Of a DNA stretch of 64,000 nucleotides, positions 16,801 to 24,634 are shown piece after piece. Where the stretch lies: contig NZ_CP048113.1 of assembly GCF_010093065.1 (NCBI RefSeq), positions 62,001-126,000 of the forward strand. Direction: 5' to 3'. The stretch is from Chitinophaga agri. Lineage in GTDB: Bacteria; Bacteroidota; Bacteroidia; Chitinophagales; Chitinophagaceae. The position numbers were made by a program, and so were the translations under genes. The number at the start of each line of letters is the position of its first letter. Position 1 is the stretch's first letter. The notes beneath the pieces are model-generated. The model did no database searches. It was given only the letters and a program-made list of their open reading frames with translations, and had not been told where the DNA came from.

Positions 16801-19547
16801 TACAGTCTATTTAAAGCCCGGGTCTGTTCCTTTTCTTTGATCACGCCGTCGTGGATATTGAATACGTAACCACGTTCCCTTTCGAACAACTGTGTGAAAT
16901 GACCTTTTGCTTTGAGCATTGCCGGCGCCGCTATCATCGGACCAATCAGCAGTTCCTTACCATCGGTACCTGGGGTACTGCTGATATAATTGACATTGTA
17001 TAATTTATTGCCTTGTTCGATATACACATGATCCTTATCGAACGTATTCTGTAACTGCAGCATATACCGGTTCACCATATCAAGTTCCTCTTTAGTGAGT
17101 GTATCAGGCATTGGGGTAATAGTGTATGCTTTCTCCTGTACCGCACTATCCACGCTGATAAATGATTTTACGCCCTTGGGTATATCCAGCTCAAAGCTGA
17201 TCAGCTGGTGTTTTGTACGCATTTTTATAGCATGATGTCCTGCCTTGACCCGGAAGCTGTAAGGCGGCGCTGGTCTGGACATGCTGTAATATACAGGTAC
17301 CTCATCAACATACAGGATGTGTACAGATTGCATACTACCACGCGCAAACACAAATGGCGCCATCTGCGTAATGCTATCTTTTGCCGGCTGTGTAGTGGTA
17401 AACAGCGGCGAAGGATGGGTAAAACGGAAGAACAGCATGCTGTCCAGTCCCATTCTGCGTCCATACTTCTCCCACTCCAGCGCCAGTTGCTTATTACCAT
17501 AGGTATTACGACTCGCTGTAAGTGATAATTCACCATAAAACTTTAATCGCTTCAATGGTAATGAGAAGGTGGGTATATTGGGTGTATTGTTATCAAATTT
17601 ACTGGTGTAGGCATAAGCCGTAATATCAGCGTTGGCTACCGGCTTGAGGTATTTATCCTTTACATCGATATTAATCGTGGTGGTTTGCCCGGGGAAGACG
17701 CTTGCCGGTATGTCTGTTGATACATGCAGCATGCCGCCTGGATCTGTCAGGAAGGCCGTTCTTTTAATGACTTTTCCTCCCCATACATATTGTACGTACA
17801 CATGATATTGCTGGTGATGCTTTGTAGACGCCTGCCAGTCAAAAGACCTGTCATATCCGCGGAGCAATGTCTTACGACCTTTCACTACCGTGTACCAGAA
17901 TGGTAGTTGTAACGGGTTCTCAATATGTAAGCTGGCGGTATCGTTAGACCAGTTTGTGTGTAGTCTTACTCCATCGTCTGCATCGCTGAGGTCATATCTG
18001 TTTCTGGCGTCCTGACCCGGGATGAGATAGAAGGATGAACGTGGATTGATCTTTATTGCCGCAGGTAGCGTAGTATGATGTCGCTCAATTGTATCAAACG
18101 GACTAATGATACCGTATATCCACACCCGTACTGATTGCTGCCCTTCATCTTTAGCGGTGATGTACAGGGTATCTTTTTTTGCGGCAAAACTATACCTGTT
18201 GTTGTTGTAGCTGTATTCGGCCTGCAGTGTTTGTGTCTTCCGCTCATTATTGCTATTGGTGAAAGTGCAGGATATCTCGTAGGTGAGGTCAGCCGCGGGG
18301 AAAATGGAATCCGGCAGCGTGATCTTTGTTTCTCCGATCTTGTCCATAGGACCGCTGTATTCCCAGAGCGTTTTTGGAATGAACACATCCTGTCCGTAAA
18401 ATTTCGTGATCCCTGTTTTTTCCACTTTCAGTTGTAGCTGTCCATCCATTACGGGCAGTTTATTCTCATCCGTGGCCTTGCAATACACAGAGAGTGGTTC
18501 ACCGCTATAATGGACTTTTTTATCCGTTCTTGCTTCAAATGTCAGTTGCTGTAGTTCATAATCTTCCAGTTTAAAACTACTTTGAAGATATACGCTACGT
18601 TTGCTGGCATATTCATCATCGCTCAGGGTGCCCTCATATGTAGAAAGGTCGTATTTACGACTGCCTAATGTCTCAAGGGATATGCTGTAGTCCCTGTCGA
18701 TCCTGAGATTCATTTCGGGAGACAGTACAAACTGATAGTTATAACTGCCGGGATTTGCGGGAGAAAGTGTCGTGAGGATAGTGTCGACGTCATATGAATA
18801 GTCCATCAGCCTTACCAGTACCTGTTTATTTACAGGAGCGCCTTTCCTGTTGCTCAGAAAAGCTTTGAGCCGTACAGTATCTCCTGGCTTATATATCGGT
18901 TTGCTGTATACCACATAGCTGCCGTACCTGTTCCTTAGCGTATAATTATCCCGTTCTCTCCTGTGAAATAATGTAACGTAGCGGACCTTGTTAAAAAGCC
19001 TTGCCGGGAGGTGTTCACGGTAGCGGCTAACACGTTCGAGGTTGGCGCAGGTCAATATTCCCTGATACCTGACCTGCAATATACCGGGTTGGCTGTATTT
19101 TTCCAGCATCCATGATTGTGCCGCCGGATTGTAATGCAGCCTGCGTTTACCGACGCGCACATCTGCATCCCTGATGAGATCTCCCTTGAGATCGTGTAGC
19201 AGGATGATCAGATCTCTGCCGTTGTTCATGCTTTTTATCAGCACATTCCCGGCGTGCCTGAAGCTTGTTTGCAGCATGTCATTCTCTGCATATACCTGCA
19301 GGTAGTTTCCGGGGGGAAGGTTATTGTGGGGTTGGCCGTCATGCAGTACAGAATCTTTCAGTGTATGCAGATAAGAACCATTGACAGTATTAACACCATA
19401 TTTATAAATACGGCATGTTTCTTTGTCGTTCAGCTCATATAAGTACTCATAAATGCTGGAACGACGGGCTTCCGATAGCGGACGTTGGGCTGTTGCAGAC
19501 AAACAGGCTAGCAACAGTAACAACAGTGTTACTGGTTTCAAAGGCAA
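13881..19547 (-). CDS. alpha-2-macroglobulin family protein with embedded SusC-like regulatory/plug segment
   Basis: Exported 1888-aa protein of the bacterial alpha-2-macroglobulin type, thought to trap or inhibit proteases. Signal peptide at 1-21 (KPVTLLLLLLACLSATAQ). The MG2-like domain near 190-300 has YSKPIYKPGDTVRLKAFL. A carboxypeptidase-like regulatory domain occupies about 1095-1170 (VVTGTIVDDNNEPLIGVPV), followed by NEVVVTALGI and ATALYGKAAGVKI (about 1175-1210), hallmarks of SusC N-termini. Next comes the A2M domain (SFTVTFPDDVTRWN, near 1280), then CNEQ at 1467-1470, the CxEQ form of the thioester motif, at the start of the helical thioester domain. The MG10 region closes the chain. 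Start is TTG at 19547; no in-frame ATG precedes the signal peptide. Co-transcribed with the 13015-13869 lipoprotein. Family known; insertion role unknown. Confidence 0.88.
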   Translation of the reverse strand: MPLKPVTLLLLLLACLSATAQRPLSEARRSSIYEYLYELNDKETCRIYKYGVNTVNGSYLHTLKDSVLHDGQPHNNLPPGNYLQVYAENDMLQTSFRHAGNVLIKSMNNGRDLIILLHDLKGDLIRDADVRVGKRRLHYNPAAQSWMLEKYSQPGILQVRYQGILTCANLERVSRYREHLPARLFNKVRYVTLFHRRERDNYTLRNRYGSYVVYSKPIYKPGDTVRLKAFLSNRKGAPVNKQVLVRLMDYSYDVDTILTTLSPANPGSYNYQFVLSPEMNLRIDRDYSISLETLGSRKYDLSTYEGTLSDDEYASKRSVYLQSSFKLEDYELQQLTFEARTDKKVHYSGEPLSVYCKATDENKLPVMDGQLQLKVEKTGITKFYGQDVFIPKTLWEYSGPMDKIGETKITLPDSIFPAADLTYEISCTFTNSNNERKTQTLQAEYSYNNNRYSFAAKKDTLYITAKDEGQQSVRVWIYGIISPFDTIERHHTTLPAAIKINPRSSFYLIPGQDARNRYDLSDADDGVRLHTNWSNDTASLHIENPLQLPFWYTVVKGRKTLLRGYDRSFDWQASTKHHQQYHVYVQYVWGGKVIKRTAFLTDPGGMLHVSTDIPASVFPGQTTTINIDVKDKYLKPVANADITAYAYTSKFDNNTPNIPTFSLPLKRLKFYGELSLTASRNTYGNKQLALEWEKYGRRMGLDSMLFFRFTHPSPLFTTTQPAKDSITQMAPFVFARGSMQSVHILYVDEVPVYYSMSRPAPPYSFRVKAGHHAIKMRTKHQLISFELDIPKGVKSFISVDSAVQEKAYTITPMPDTLTKEELDMVNRYMLQLQNTFDKDHVYIEQGNKLYNVNYISSTPGTDGKELLIGPMIAAPAMLKAKGHFTQLFERERGYVFNIHDGVIKEKEQTRALNRLYRMSHNTHDTDFSDEVLTETLIDSLTREQENKELARLDQFERRNGSNGENNLEIDLAKYEDTLKNRIQKFFLFNEHDIMQKYMLSPVQRKFVGINTGYYRLLILLKDNSYVQLDHLAVKQGYLHYYRFDSLRIHPPNKESKHLDAELRQAVRYDPSSDKDMHKLLLLRYDRLKAGADNRKNVVTGTIVDDNNEPLIGVPVIVKGTSLATFTDENGDFSIAAPAGSTLRFSYVGFKTVEQQLNGEDLLLIRMLANELRMNEVVVTALGIRREQKPLGYAISTISSESISTNFATALYGKAAGVKIIADPGSLDGAHHMRLPKPVLPDTFMLPSAAELPTGIPESAVRSNFKDEGYWQPALKTDAHGKTSFTVTFPDDVTRWNAVTIAMSGKRQAGIDQTWIRSFKTLSGTLAMPAFAVDGDTIQLFGKTINYTTDSITVQRKFSVNDSLYMTATDGFRNALIDTLLLPVKSGDSLRIQYTVNRDNYLDGEDRKIPIIPRGTTETAGLFAALNGDTTLSYRTPQNTPVTIYAETAVLPVLMDEIAHVQHYRYLCNEQLASKLKAFLLEKTIAGFQRQPFKKDKDIRTIIGMLQQSREGAAWGWWKKAAPSPWVTRHVMEAMLMAKEQGYVQTAMESSAISYFTTALNTSDRVDTLSILEVLATMKAKIDYKTYIDTLIAHADKDGYDTIRVTALQQKAALPVNITPLLKTQQQTVFGNAFWGKDTLQMFSNSIERTLLVYKILRQAGGHDALLQKMRNYFLEKRKDGHWNNTYQSALILETILPDVMEDAAQGTATLTINGKHITRFPYTDTLPAGKIEISKQGKLPVYFTAYQRFRNRQPEKETGLFDVTAVLTDGLLRKEALQAGQPIQLEVTVDAKQTADYVLVEIPIPAGCSYQDKSQVNYWNNLNNEVHREHFKDKVSIFCTQLTAGKHTFTISLLPRYSGHYYLNPAKAEMQYFPVFMGRETLKQVYIY

Positions 19548-19621
19548 GGAATTAAATATAAGGTTAGGTATAGTCCCGGCGGCTAAGATAGGAGAAATAT
19601 AGATATCTTAATTTTATCAGC

Positions 19622-19629
19622 TAACTTTG
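19622..19629 (+). promoter_or_regulatory. -7 promoter element of the copper regulator gene
   Basis: TAACTTTG fits TAnnTTTG exactly, 19 nt before the ATG at 19648. The same octamer precedes copA (20279-20286), so both transcripts may use the same kind of promoter. Confidence 0.4.
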
Positions 19630-19647
19630 ACAGATCAAATTGGATCA

Positions 19648-20211
19648 ATGCACCTGTTTATAAAAAATATGGTTTGTAATCGCTGTATCCTCGTGGTACA
19701 GCAGGAACTGGAGAAACTGGATATACCTTACGCGAACATTCAGCTGGGAGATGTGGAGCTACAACAGGTGCCTGCACCTCAGCAGCTCGATGCACTGGGT
19801 AAGCAACTGGAGGCATTGGGGTTTGAGTTACTGGATGATAAGAAAAGCGCGCTCATAGAAAAGATAAAGACGACTATCATCCGCCTGATACACGGGAGTG
19901 ATAATGAAGCGCTGAATACGAAGTTGTCCGTTATATTGCAGGAAGCATTAGCAGTTGATTATCATTATCTTTCAACGTTGTTCTCTTCTACAGAAGGCCT
20001 GACGATAGAGAAATACGTCATTCTGCAGCGTATTGAAAGAGTGAAGGAGCTCTTACAGTATGACGAAATGAACCTGAGTGAAATTGCCGACGATATGGGC
20101 TATAGCAGTGTGCAGCACTTGTCCCAGCAGTTTAAGAAGATCACGGGCATGACGCCTACGGGTTACCGCCAGCTGAAACAGAATGACCGGAAGCCACTTG
20201 ATCAGGTATGA
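19648..20211 (+). CDS. HMA-like/AraC-type transcriptional regulator of the copper island
   Basis: 187-aa DNA-binding protein. The first 65 residues look like a heavy-metal-associated (ferredoxin-like) module with the Cys pair in NMVCNRCILVV, in the position of the CxxC copper site of HMA domains. The C-terminal half (about 85-180) is an AraC DNA-binding domain: NLSEIADDMGYSSVQHLSQQF and the closing KKITGMTPTGYRQ. It lacks the cupin domain of classical AraC. The frame opens at a TTG (19627) that is part of the -7 box, so the ATG at 19648 is chosen. Immediately downstream are a Cu ATPase and an HMA chaperone, so a copper-sensing activator is inferred. Metal specificity (Cu, Ag or other) is not shown by sequence. 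Confidence 0.85.
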   Translation: MHLFIKNMVCNRCILVVQQELEKLDIPYANIQLGDVELQQVPAPQQLDALGKQLEALGFELLDDKKSALIEKIKTTIIRLIHGSDNEALNTKLSVILQEALAVDYHYLSTLFSSTEGLTIEKYVILQRIERVKELLQYDEMNLSEIADDMGYSSVQHLSQQFKKITGMTPTGYRQLKQNDRKPLDQV

Positions 20212-20240
20212 ACACATCCCGTCATAATTATATACATATT

Positions 20241-20266
20241 CCCCATTATTGTATAACAATCCCCAT
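20241..20266. promoter_or_regulatory. candidate regulator site upstream of copA
   Basis: Two CCCCAT copies (20241-20246 and 20261-20266) spaced exactly 20 nt start to start, enclosing a palindrome ATTGTATAACAAT (20248-20260). The pair is 13 nt upstream of the -7 box of copA. Direct repeats two helical turns apart are typical AraC-family sites. Confidence 0.4.
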
Positions 20267-20278
20267 CTGATGCCGTTG

Positions 20279-20286
20279 TAACTTTG
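20279..20286 (+). promoter_or_regulatory. -7 promoter element of copA
   Basis: TAACTTTG, an exact TAnnTTTG, 15 nt before the ATG at 20301. No recognisable -33 element; this fits a promoter that needs an activator. Confidence 0.4.
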
Positions 20287-20300
20287 TCAAAAGTTTGGAC

Positions 20301-22538
20301 ATGGCTACAGCAAACGGACATATAACAAAAGAGATCTTTCCTGTACTGGAGATGAGCTGTGCGGCATGTGCAGCCAGCGTGGCTACTATGTTGCAATCAA
20401 CACCAGGCGTACAGGAGGCATCCGTCAACTACGCTGATCAGACGGCCCGCGTCGTCTATAACAGTGATAGCGTGACGCCTGAAGGCCTGCGGAACGTTAT
20501 ACGCAGCATTGGTTACGACCTGGTGATAGACACGCATAATCGCGAACAGGTGCAGGAGCAGGCGCAAAAAGACCATTACAGGGCATTGCAGCAGCGTACA
20601 ATCGCCTCACTCATATTATCAGCACCGGTGGTATTGATTGGCATGTTCTTCATGGATATGCCTTATGCAAACTGGATCATGCTGCTTTTATCTACGCCCG
20701 TTATCTTTTACCTGGGGCGTTCTTTCTTCGTTAATGCATGGAAGCAGGCCCGTCACAGGAAAGCCAACATGGATACATTGGTGGCACTGAGTACAGGGAT
20801 TGCCTGGCTATTCAGTGTATTTAATACCGTTTACCCTGCTTACTGGCATGCCAGAGGTTTGCATGCGCATGTATACTTTGAAGCAGCAGCTGTGGTAGTG
20901 GCATTTATATCACTGGGCAGACTACTGGAAGAGAAGGCGAAATCAAATACTTCCGCTGCACTGAAAAAGCTGATGGGGCTACAACCTGCGACAGCCTTTG
21001 TGGTAAGGGCAGGAAGTGCTACCGAGATACCGCTGAGTGATGTACAGAAAGGAGATGTGCTGCTGGTAAAACCAGGAGCGCGTATACCGGTGGATGGGCA
21101 GGTAGTCAGCGGCAGTTCATGGGTGGATGAAAGTATGATCACCGGAGAACCGGTACCTGCACTGAAAGAAACAGGAGGAGCGGTATTTGCCGGTACCATT
21201 AATCAGCAGGGCAGCTTCCACTTTACAGCAGAAAAGGTAGGTGGAGATACGGTGTTAGCGCAGATCATCCGCATGGTCAGAGAAGCGCAGGGCAGCAGGG
21301 CGCCTGTGCAGCAGTTGGTAGATAAGATCGCAGGTATCTTTGTGCCTGTTGTTATTGGTATTGCTATACTCACGTTTGTCATCTGGATGGTGGCAGGAGG
21401 AGAGAATGCATTTACGCATGGCTTACTCTCGGCTGTGACGGTGCTGGTCATTGCATGTCCTTGTGCATTAGGGCTGGCAACGCCTACGGCTATTATGGTC
21501 GGTGTGGGGAAAGGAGCAGAGCACAACATGCTGATCCGTGATGCGGAGAGTCTTGAACTGGCACATAAGGTAAATGCGCTGGTGCTGGATAAGACCGGAA
21601 CTATTACCGAAGGAAGGCCCACCGTGACAGACAGTTACTTTGTAACTGTGGATGAGGCGGAAGCAGCTCAGCGTATCCTGTTGAGTATAGAACAGCAGTC
21701 GGAACATCCGCTGGCGGCGGCAATTGTACAGGCATTACAGGAGAAGGGCGTGACGCCGTTGCCTGCGGCTGCATTATCCGCAGTAGAAAGTATTACAGGC
21801 AAAGGTATCCAGGCAGTGTATCAGGGTGTGAAATACCTCGCGGGTAATCTGGTATTGCTACAGGAGAATAATATTATACCGGAACCGGCCCTGGCAAAAA
21901 AGATCAGCGAGTGGCAGTCAGCTGCCCGAACGGTGATCGCGTTTGCGGGAGAGAAAAAGATACTGGCAATCGTAGCCATAGAAGATAAAATGAAGGCTAC
22001 TTCTCCGGCAGCGGTGGCCGCTTTACAGCAGCAAGGTATTACGGTATACATGCTGACGGGAGATAATGAGCATACAGCCGCAGCAGTAGCACGTCAGGCC
22101 GGTATAAAGCATTATAAGGCTGGAGTATTACCTGCGGAAAAAGCGGCATTTGTGAAGGCTTTGCAGGAAGAGGGTAAGGTAGTCGCGATGGCTGGAGACG
22201 GTATTAATGACAGTCATGCACTGGCGCAGGCAGATGTCAGTATTGCGATGGGAAAGGGAACTGACATAGCAATGGATGTGGCAAAAATGACACTGATCAC
22301 TTCCGATCTGAATGTGATCCCGAAGGCACTGCAACTATCCTGCAAGACAGTCCGCACGATCCGTCAGAACCTTTTCTGGGCGTTTATCTACAATGTTATC
22401 GGTATTCCGCTGGCAGCGGGCGTACTGTTCCCAGTCAACGGATTTCTGCTGAACCCGATGATTGCAGGCGCAGCGATGGCATTGAGCTCCGTGTCAGTGG
22501 TGAGTAACAGTTTACGGTTAAAATGGTCAAAACTTTAA
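20301..22538 (+). CDS. copA: Cu(+)-exporting P1B-type ATPase CopA
   Basis: Inner-membrane copper efflux ATPase, 745 aa from ATG at 20301 (an in-frame TTG at 20295 is ignored). One N-terminal HMA domain with Cys20 and Cys23 (MSCAACAAS); eight membrane helices expected; TGEP actuator motif near residue 284; the transport motif CPC (Cys386, Cys388) in ACPCALGLATPTA, diagnostic of Cu(I)/Ag(I) pumps; phosphorylated Asp430 in DKTGTITEG; HP motif in SEHPLAAAI; hinge MAGDGINDSHALAQADVSIAMG. The Asn/Tyr and Met residues of the last helices (FWAFIYNVIGIPLAAG, MIAGAAMALSSVSVVSNSLRL) agree with Cu(I) specificity. It follows the HMA-AraC regulator and precedes a CopZ-like chaperone by 10 nt. Confidence 0.95.
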   Translation: MATANGHITKEIFPVLEMSCAACAASVATMLQSTPGVQEASVNYADQTARVVYNSDSVTPEGLRNVIRSIGYDLVIDTHNREQVQEQAQKDHYRALQQRTIASLILSAPVVLIGMFFMDMPYANWIMLLLSTPVIFYLGRSFFVNAWKQARHRKANMDTLVALSTGIAWLFSVFNTVYPAYWHARGLHAHVYFEAAAVVVAFISLGRLLEEKAKSNTSAALKKLMGLQPATAFVVRAGSATEIPLSDVQKGDVLLVKPGARIPVDGQVVSGSSWVDESMITGEPVPALKETGGAVFAGTINQQGSFHFTAEKVGGDTVLAQIIRMVREAQGSRAPVQQLVDKIAGIFVPVVIGIAILTFVIWMVAGGENAFTHGLLSAVTVLVIACPCALGLATPTAIMVGVGKGAEHNMLIRDAESLELAHKVNALVLDKTGTITEGRPTVTDSYFVTVDEAEAAQRILLSIEQQSEHPLAAAIVQALQEKGVTPLPAAALSAVESITGKGIQAVYQGVKYLAGNLVLLQENNIIPEPALAKKISEWQSAARTVIAFAGEKKILAIVAIEDKMKATSPAAVAALQQQGITVYMLTGDNEHTAAAVARQAGIKHYKAGVLPAEKAAFVKALQEEGKVVAMAGDGINDSHALAQADVSIAMGKGTDIAMDVAKMTLITSDLNVIPKALQLSCKTVRTIRQNLFWAFIYNVIGIPLAAGVLFPVNGFLLNPMIAGAAMALSSVSVVSNSLRLKWSKL

Positions 22539-22548
22539 TACGATAAAA

Positions 22549-22755
22549 ATGGAACAGCAATTTAAAACGAATATCAAGTGTGGTGGTTGTATTGCAACTA
22601 TAACACCTTTTCTGAATCAGGCAGCAGGAGAAAATGCCTGGAAAGTAGATACAGCAATACCAGAGAAGGTACTGACCGTATCTGCCGCAGGTGTGCCTGC
22701 AGATGCGATTATCGAGGCAGTACAAAAAGCCGGATTTAAGGCCGAAAAATTATAA
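22549..22755 (+). CDS. HMA-domain copper chaperone, CopZ-like
   Basis: 68-aa soluble heavy-metal-associated protein, a single ferredoxin-like domain that would deliver Cu(I) to the adjacent CopA. The metal site is IKCGGCIAT (Cys11, Cys14); Gly-Gly between the cysteines is less common than the TCxxC of classical CopZ. The ending AIIEAVQKAGFKAEKL is the typical last helix and strand. It starts 10 nt after the copA stop and is followed by a terminator, so it is the last gene of the copper operon. Confidence 0.9.
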   Translation: MEQQFKTNIKCGGCIATITPFLNQAAGENAWKVDTAIPEKVLTVSAAGVPADAIIEAVQKAGFKAEKL

Positions 22756-22778
22756 TCAGCGATAGTTTGTGTGTTTTA

Positions 22779-22809
22779 CCGGACTGATAGTTATCAGTCC
22801 GGTTTTTTT
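22779..22809 (+). terminator. intrinsic terminator of the copper operon
   Basis: 11-bp stem CCGGACTGATA / TATCAGTCCGG (22779-22789 with 22792-22802) followed by a run of seven T. Confidence 0.88.
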
Positions 22810-22852
22810 ATGTTACTGGGAAGAGGTTGGTACGAGTGTTTTGGATTAGGTG

Positions 22853-22942
22853 TAGTATTCATAAGGTAAGCTTTCTCCTCCGTTTCTCCTCCGTTTTAAA
22901 ACGGAGGAGAAACGGAGGAGAAAGCTTACCTTATGAATACTA
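22853..22942. repeat. 90-bp perfect palindrome without spacer
   Basis: Left arm 22853-22897 and right arm 22898-22942 are exact reverse complements over 45 bp, joined at TTTTAAAA with no loop. Each arm holds two tandem copies of an 11-mer (TCTCCTCCGTT type; GGAGGAGAAAC on the other strand) next to GGTAAGC. It stands 44 nt beyond the copper-operon terminator and has no T-run. Confidence 0.9.
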
Positions 22943-23581
22943 TAGCGGTACTTCACACATACTGCCGGAACTGAGTGTTTTGCCTCGTTTGACGGAAATA
23001 ACAGTAAAAGTACCGGTTGGCTCTTGCGATAGGCGGTGAGGTGTGAAGCTAGTACAGTAGGGCGTTTTACAGGATTATTGTCTGGTTGAAAATGCGTATT
23101 TTCCGCATCATTTTTTGGTGTAAATTCGAATTGTAAATATAAAGGCAGGAGCCAGTCGTTCGCTGCAACCATATCTGTAGACGTTAATTCCCTTCGCCGG
23201 TAAGCAAGCTTACCTGTTTCATTTAACCAGATGGATATTGTTTGAGTATTCGCGTCGTAAAGACGGGCGAATAAGACACGCTTTGTGTAGTCTTTTTATT
23301 AAACTTCCTAAAAATTGAAACATGGAAAAGATTTTATACATGATTTTCTTATTGCTGATGATAGCCGGGGGAGGAACAGGGCTGCTGTCCCGAAAGGCCC
23401 CGTTGCAGGTCCGCGCGCTGGGTGTTTCCTGCAATGGGAATTGTCTGTCGAACGCCGTGAACAATTTGATACCGACACTGGTTTTTGTGAAAATACGCCA
23501 TATGGCATGCTTACAGCGACATCATCGGTATAATAATTGCACTGGGGTAACGTTATTTAACCGGACAGTAAACCCAGGACT
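22943..23581. other. gene-poor stretch after the palindrome; no confident gene
   Basis: About 640 bp with only short open frames. A minus-strand frame (22846-23172, 108 codons) runs through the palindrome and matches nothing I know. A plus-strand frame from ATG 23322 (102 codons) starts with a membrane-like helix (KILYMIFLLLMIAGGG), but the rest is not convincing. A small hairpin GGTAAGC-AA-GCTTACC (23199-23214) repeats the GGTAAGC/GCTTACC found in the big palindrome. No tRNA or terminator seen. Confidence 0.5.
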
Positions 23582-23950
23582 ATGTTACACTCCACCTGGA
23601 ATAAATCTAAAAAACCTGCCAGCAGGATAAGCAGTTACTGCATGCTGGCAGGTATTGTTGCGATGGTAGCCTGCAGGACAAACCGTGGCTATGATCCGGC
23701 TCCGAGAATGGGAGCAGAATATCGTTTTGAAGAGGGACTACGTAAGGAAAAGAAACCTCAATATCTCTTCGATAGAAAGTCGCGTAAGGAAATGGCACAG
23801 ATGGGATATCCTACTGGAGAGCCAAATCATGCACCTGCAGATGCAGGAGCCGCCAGGTCTGCGACAAATGCACCGGCAGCAGGTACGCCGGGGGCGATGC
23901 CGAAGGACAGTCTGCGTATGGATACCGTATTTAAGGTGAAACCCCAATAA
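23582..23950 (+). CDS. small putative lipoprotein, unknown function
   Basis: 122 aa. A basic N-terminus is followed by a short hydrophobic segment MLAGIVAMVAC with a possible lipid Cys near residue 31, then a charged region (YRFEEGLRKEKKPQYLFDRKS) and an Ala/Pro/Gly-rich low-complexity region before the end. The lipobox (MVAC) is weak, and the true start might be the internal ATG at the hydrophobic segment (Met21). It lies 63 nt before the beta-barrel gene on the same strand. Coding potential looks reasonable but there is no family support. Confidence 0.55.
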   Translation: MLHSTWNKSKKPASRISSYCMLAGIVAMVACRTNRGYDPAPRMGAEYRFEEGLRKEKKPQYLFDRKSRKEMAQMGYPTGEPNHAPADAGAARSATNAPAAGTPGAMPKDSLRMDTVFKVKPQ

Positions 23951-24013
23951 CAAGCCCGAATACATCTCTCCGGTTTAATCTGAATTAATTACGTTTTTAG
24001 GAATTTTAAAAAA

Positions 24014-24565
24014 ATGTCCTCTATGTTAAAGACCTTGTACGCCACTGGCCTTTTCATGGCAGCTACTGCTATGTTTGCAGGTAAGGCAAATGCGCAATTG
24101 AAACGTTTCAGCATTGGTCCTTATGCTGAAATTGGTTCTCCAGTGGGAGATTTTAAGGACACACATAACACGGGTTTTGGTGGAGGTTTGAATGCCGACA
24201 TCAAGCTGATCGCAGGACTTGGGGTAACAGGTTCGGCGGGATTCATGTATTTCTCCGGCAAGACGTATACGATCGATGATGGGCAGGGAGGACGACTATC
24301 TGTCAAGTCTGAAGCGATCAAGGCGTTGCCGGTAAGAGTAGGTCTGAAATATAAGTTCAGCATTCCGTTGTTGTATGCGAAAGTGGAAGGAGGTACGGCT
24401 ACATTTGTCGGCGGAGATGCGGAAGCCTATAAGGGTACGGCGGGTATTTTCGCGCCCGGTATTGGTATTCGTGTATTGGGACTGGATGTACAGGCGAAGT
24501 ACGAGATGTGGTTTAAAGATGGAACCAACAGTTTCTGGGGGCTGAAAGCCGGCTACAATTTTTAA
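24014..24565 (+). CDS. outer membrane beta-barrel protein
   Basis: 183 aa with a cleavable signal peptide (about 1-27, ending GKANAQ). The remainder alternates hydrophobic and polar residues in about eight strands with Gly-rich turns: FSIGPYAEIGSPVGDF, GFGGGLNADIKLI, GVTGSAGFMYFSG, ALPVRVGLKYKFSI, LLYAKVEGGTATF, GIFAPGIGIRVLGLDVQAKYEMWF, ending FWGLKAGYNF with the C-terminal Phe expected of outer-membrane barrels. This size fits an eight-stranded PorT/OmpA-like barrel. Function unknown. A terminator follows, shared with the convergent heptad-repeat gene. Confidence 0.85.
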   Translation: MSSMLKTLYATGLFMAATAMFAGKANAQLKRFSIGPYAEIGSPVGDFKDTHNTGFGGGLNADIKLIAGLGVTGSAGFMYFSGKTYTIDDGQGGRLSVKSEAIKALPVRVGLKYKFSIPLLYAKVEGGTATFVGGDAEAYKGTAGIFAPGIGIRVLGLDVQAKYEMWFKDGTNSFWGLKAGYNF

Positions 24566-24592
24566 ATCGAAAAGGTAGTTGTACATAAAACG

Positions 24593-24619
24593 AAAGGCCC
24601 CGCTTCTGGCGGGGCCTTT
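24593..24619. terminator. bidirectional intrinsic terminator
   Basis: AAAGGCCCCGC - TTCTG - GCGGGGCCTTT, a perfect 11-bp stem with a 5-nt loop, between convergent genes ending at 24565 and 24635. Confidence 0.88.
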
Positions 24620-24634
24620 ACATTAGACCTGTAA

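Noticed and set aside
22846..23172. 108-codon minus-strand frame crossing the 90-bp palindrome
   Set aside because: The palindrome gives the same peptide on both strands, so part of the frame is structural. No known family; not accepted as a gene.
23322..23630. 102-codon frame with a membrane-like N-terminus
   Set aside because: Only the first 20 residues look protein-like; it overlaps the better lipoprotein frame and has no promoter.
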